Shown here: positions 22,669 through 23,066 of the stretch, piece after piece
Layout: each line of letters starts with the position of its first letter
How positions within the stretch are numbered: position 1 is the stretch's first letter
Origin: JAQVEM01 sp964610315
Lineage (GTDB): Bacteria; Actinomycetota; Humimicrobiia; Humimicrobiales; Humimicrobiaceae
DNA: 23,066 nt
NCBI GenBank assembly: GCA_964610315.1
Contig: CAZSVM010000024.1
Span: 1-23,066 of the forward strand
Direction of reading: 5' to 3'
Program-made: the position numbers and the translations under genes
Notes under the pieces: model-generated
The model's database searches: none
Told to the model about the DNA's origin: nothing
The model's input: only the letters and a program-made list of their open reading frames with translations

Positions 22669-22691
22669 TGACCTTTCCCCTAAAAACTAGT
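22669..22691 (+). repeat. 23-bp direct repeat, copy 2
   Basis: Same orientation and 22/23 identical to 20072-20094; the one difference is T for C at position 13. The pair brackets the lectin-propeller gene, 2597 bp apart. Confidence 0.7.
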
Positions 22692-22701
22692 ATTTTTAGG
22701 G
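22678..22701. repeat. Hairpin overlapping repeat copy 2
   Basis: CCCTAAAAA (22678-22686) and TTTTTAGGG (22693-22701) form a perfect 9-bp stem with a 6-nt loop. On either strand an A/T run sits inside the stem, as in bidirectional terminators, but no extra U tract follows. Confidence 0.45.
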
Positions 22702-22937
22702 ATAGATAGTACATTACGAAATCTATATGCCTATTAAAGTTATTAATTTGCTAATATGCTTTTGGGTAAATTAATAAAGAAATACTCTTTTTTATACTGT
22801 CTTGTATATTACCCTTATAGAGATGATATGCTGACCGTACTGCTCAGCCAAAAAACAAAAGAATTCATAAAATTGAAAGATATTGATTATGGGTATATGA
22901 TGATAATCTAAATTATTCATTAATTTTTTATATAAAG

Positions 22938-23066
22938 ATGAAGCCCTTTATTGCATATATAATAATTTGTGTAGTTGGAATAGCAATTCTAATAAGATGT
23001 TTACCCAGAGGGACAAAAAAGCGTAAAAGATTTGAAATATTTGCTGAAATCGGTATAGGTCTTTTC
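22938..23066 (+). CDS. N-terminal part of a membrane protein (runs off the window)
   Basis: An open frame starts at ATG 22938 and stays open for 43 codons to the edge. It begins MKPFIAYIIICVVGIAILIR, a membrane helix, followed by a basic stretch (RGTKKRKR) that would lie in the cytoplasm. There is no clear ribosome site; TATATA lies just upstream. I do not recognise the family. Too short to be sure that it is a gene. Confidence 0.45.
   Translation, partial: MKPFIAYIIICVVGIAILIRCLPRGTKKRKRFEIFAEIGIGLF

Larger units (their letters stand above)
22598..22937. other. Intergenic stretch upstream of the lectin-propeller gene
   Basis: AT-rich. It holds copy 2 of the 23-bp repeat and the hairpin at 22678-22701. 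A 27-codon ORF at 22828-22911 has no ribosome site and is not called. No other gene is seen. Confidence 0.4.

Noticed and set aside
1..23066. CRISPR arrays, rRNA genes, prophage structural genes
   Set aside because: No spaced identical repeats of CRISPR type, no rRNA signature and no phage genes were seen.

Overview
The window comes from a low-GC, AT-rich, probably anaerobic bacterium. Supporting signs are a rubrerythrin next to a Fur/PerR-type regulator, the MEP isoprenoid kinase IspE, a Bacillus-type Pho box made of TTAACA-like repeats spaced 11 bp apart, and a rsmI-metG-tatD-rsmA-ispE housekeeping cluster of the kind seen in Firmicutes. A Clostridia-like or candidate-phylum (e.g. Atribacterota-like) host would fit, but the sequence alone does not settle taxonomy.

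Layout. Bases 1-383 hold the 3' end of a tRNA-Phe with its terminator and the promoter region of phoR. Bases 384-6153 are a phosphate-sensing and uptake block, phoR-phoB then pstS-pstC-pstA-phoU. The ATPase gene pstB is absent: pstA and phoU are one base apart. Bases 6360-9329 are a complete 2970-bp mobile element. It has 25-bp terminal inverted repeats (22/25 identical, starting with GG) and an 8-bp target duplication (TAAATTTA), as expected for the IS1595 family. Besides its DDE transposase it carries cargo: a NYN-domain protein, a stand-alone proteasome beta-type Ntn hydrolase with all catalytic residues, and two small proteins of 71 and 55 aa. This element is the most novel part of the window.

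Bases 9397-12187 hold a small lipoprotein gene under a promoter with a palindromic operator-like site, and, convergent to it, a GH130 phosphorylase plus cellobiose/mannobiose 2-epimerase pair that would convert beta-mannobiose to mannose-1-phosphate and glucose. Bases 12473-14568 hold a two-TM RCK potassium channel divergent from a PerR-like regulator and a rubrerythrin gene interrupted by a single in-frame amber codon. Bases 14600-19722 are the rsmI-metG-tatD-rsmA-ispE cluster; rsmI appears to start at AUU. A tRNA-Gln follows at 19827-19900. Bases 20198-22579 (minus strand) encode a three-part surface protein: C-type lectin domain, six-bladed TolB-like propeller and polytopic membrane domain. 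The gene is bracketed by a 23-bp direct repeat. A membrane-protein ORF runs off the right edge.

Regulation. Several genes lack a Shine-Dalgarno sequence and have a -10 box 6-9 bases before the start codon, which points to leaderless transcription (NYN gene, transposase, lipoprotein, potassium channel, perhaps pstC). Others (pstS, the Ntn hydrolase, rubrerythrin, rsmI) have clear Shine-Dalgarno sites, so both modes of initiation seem to be used.
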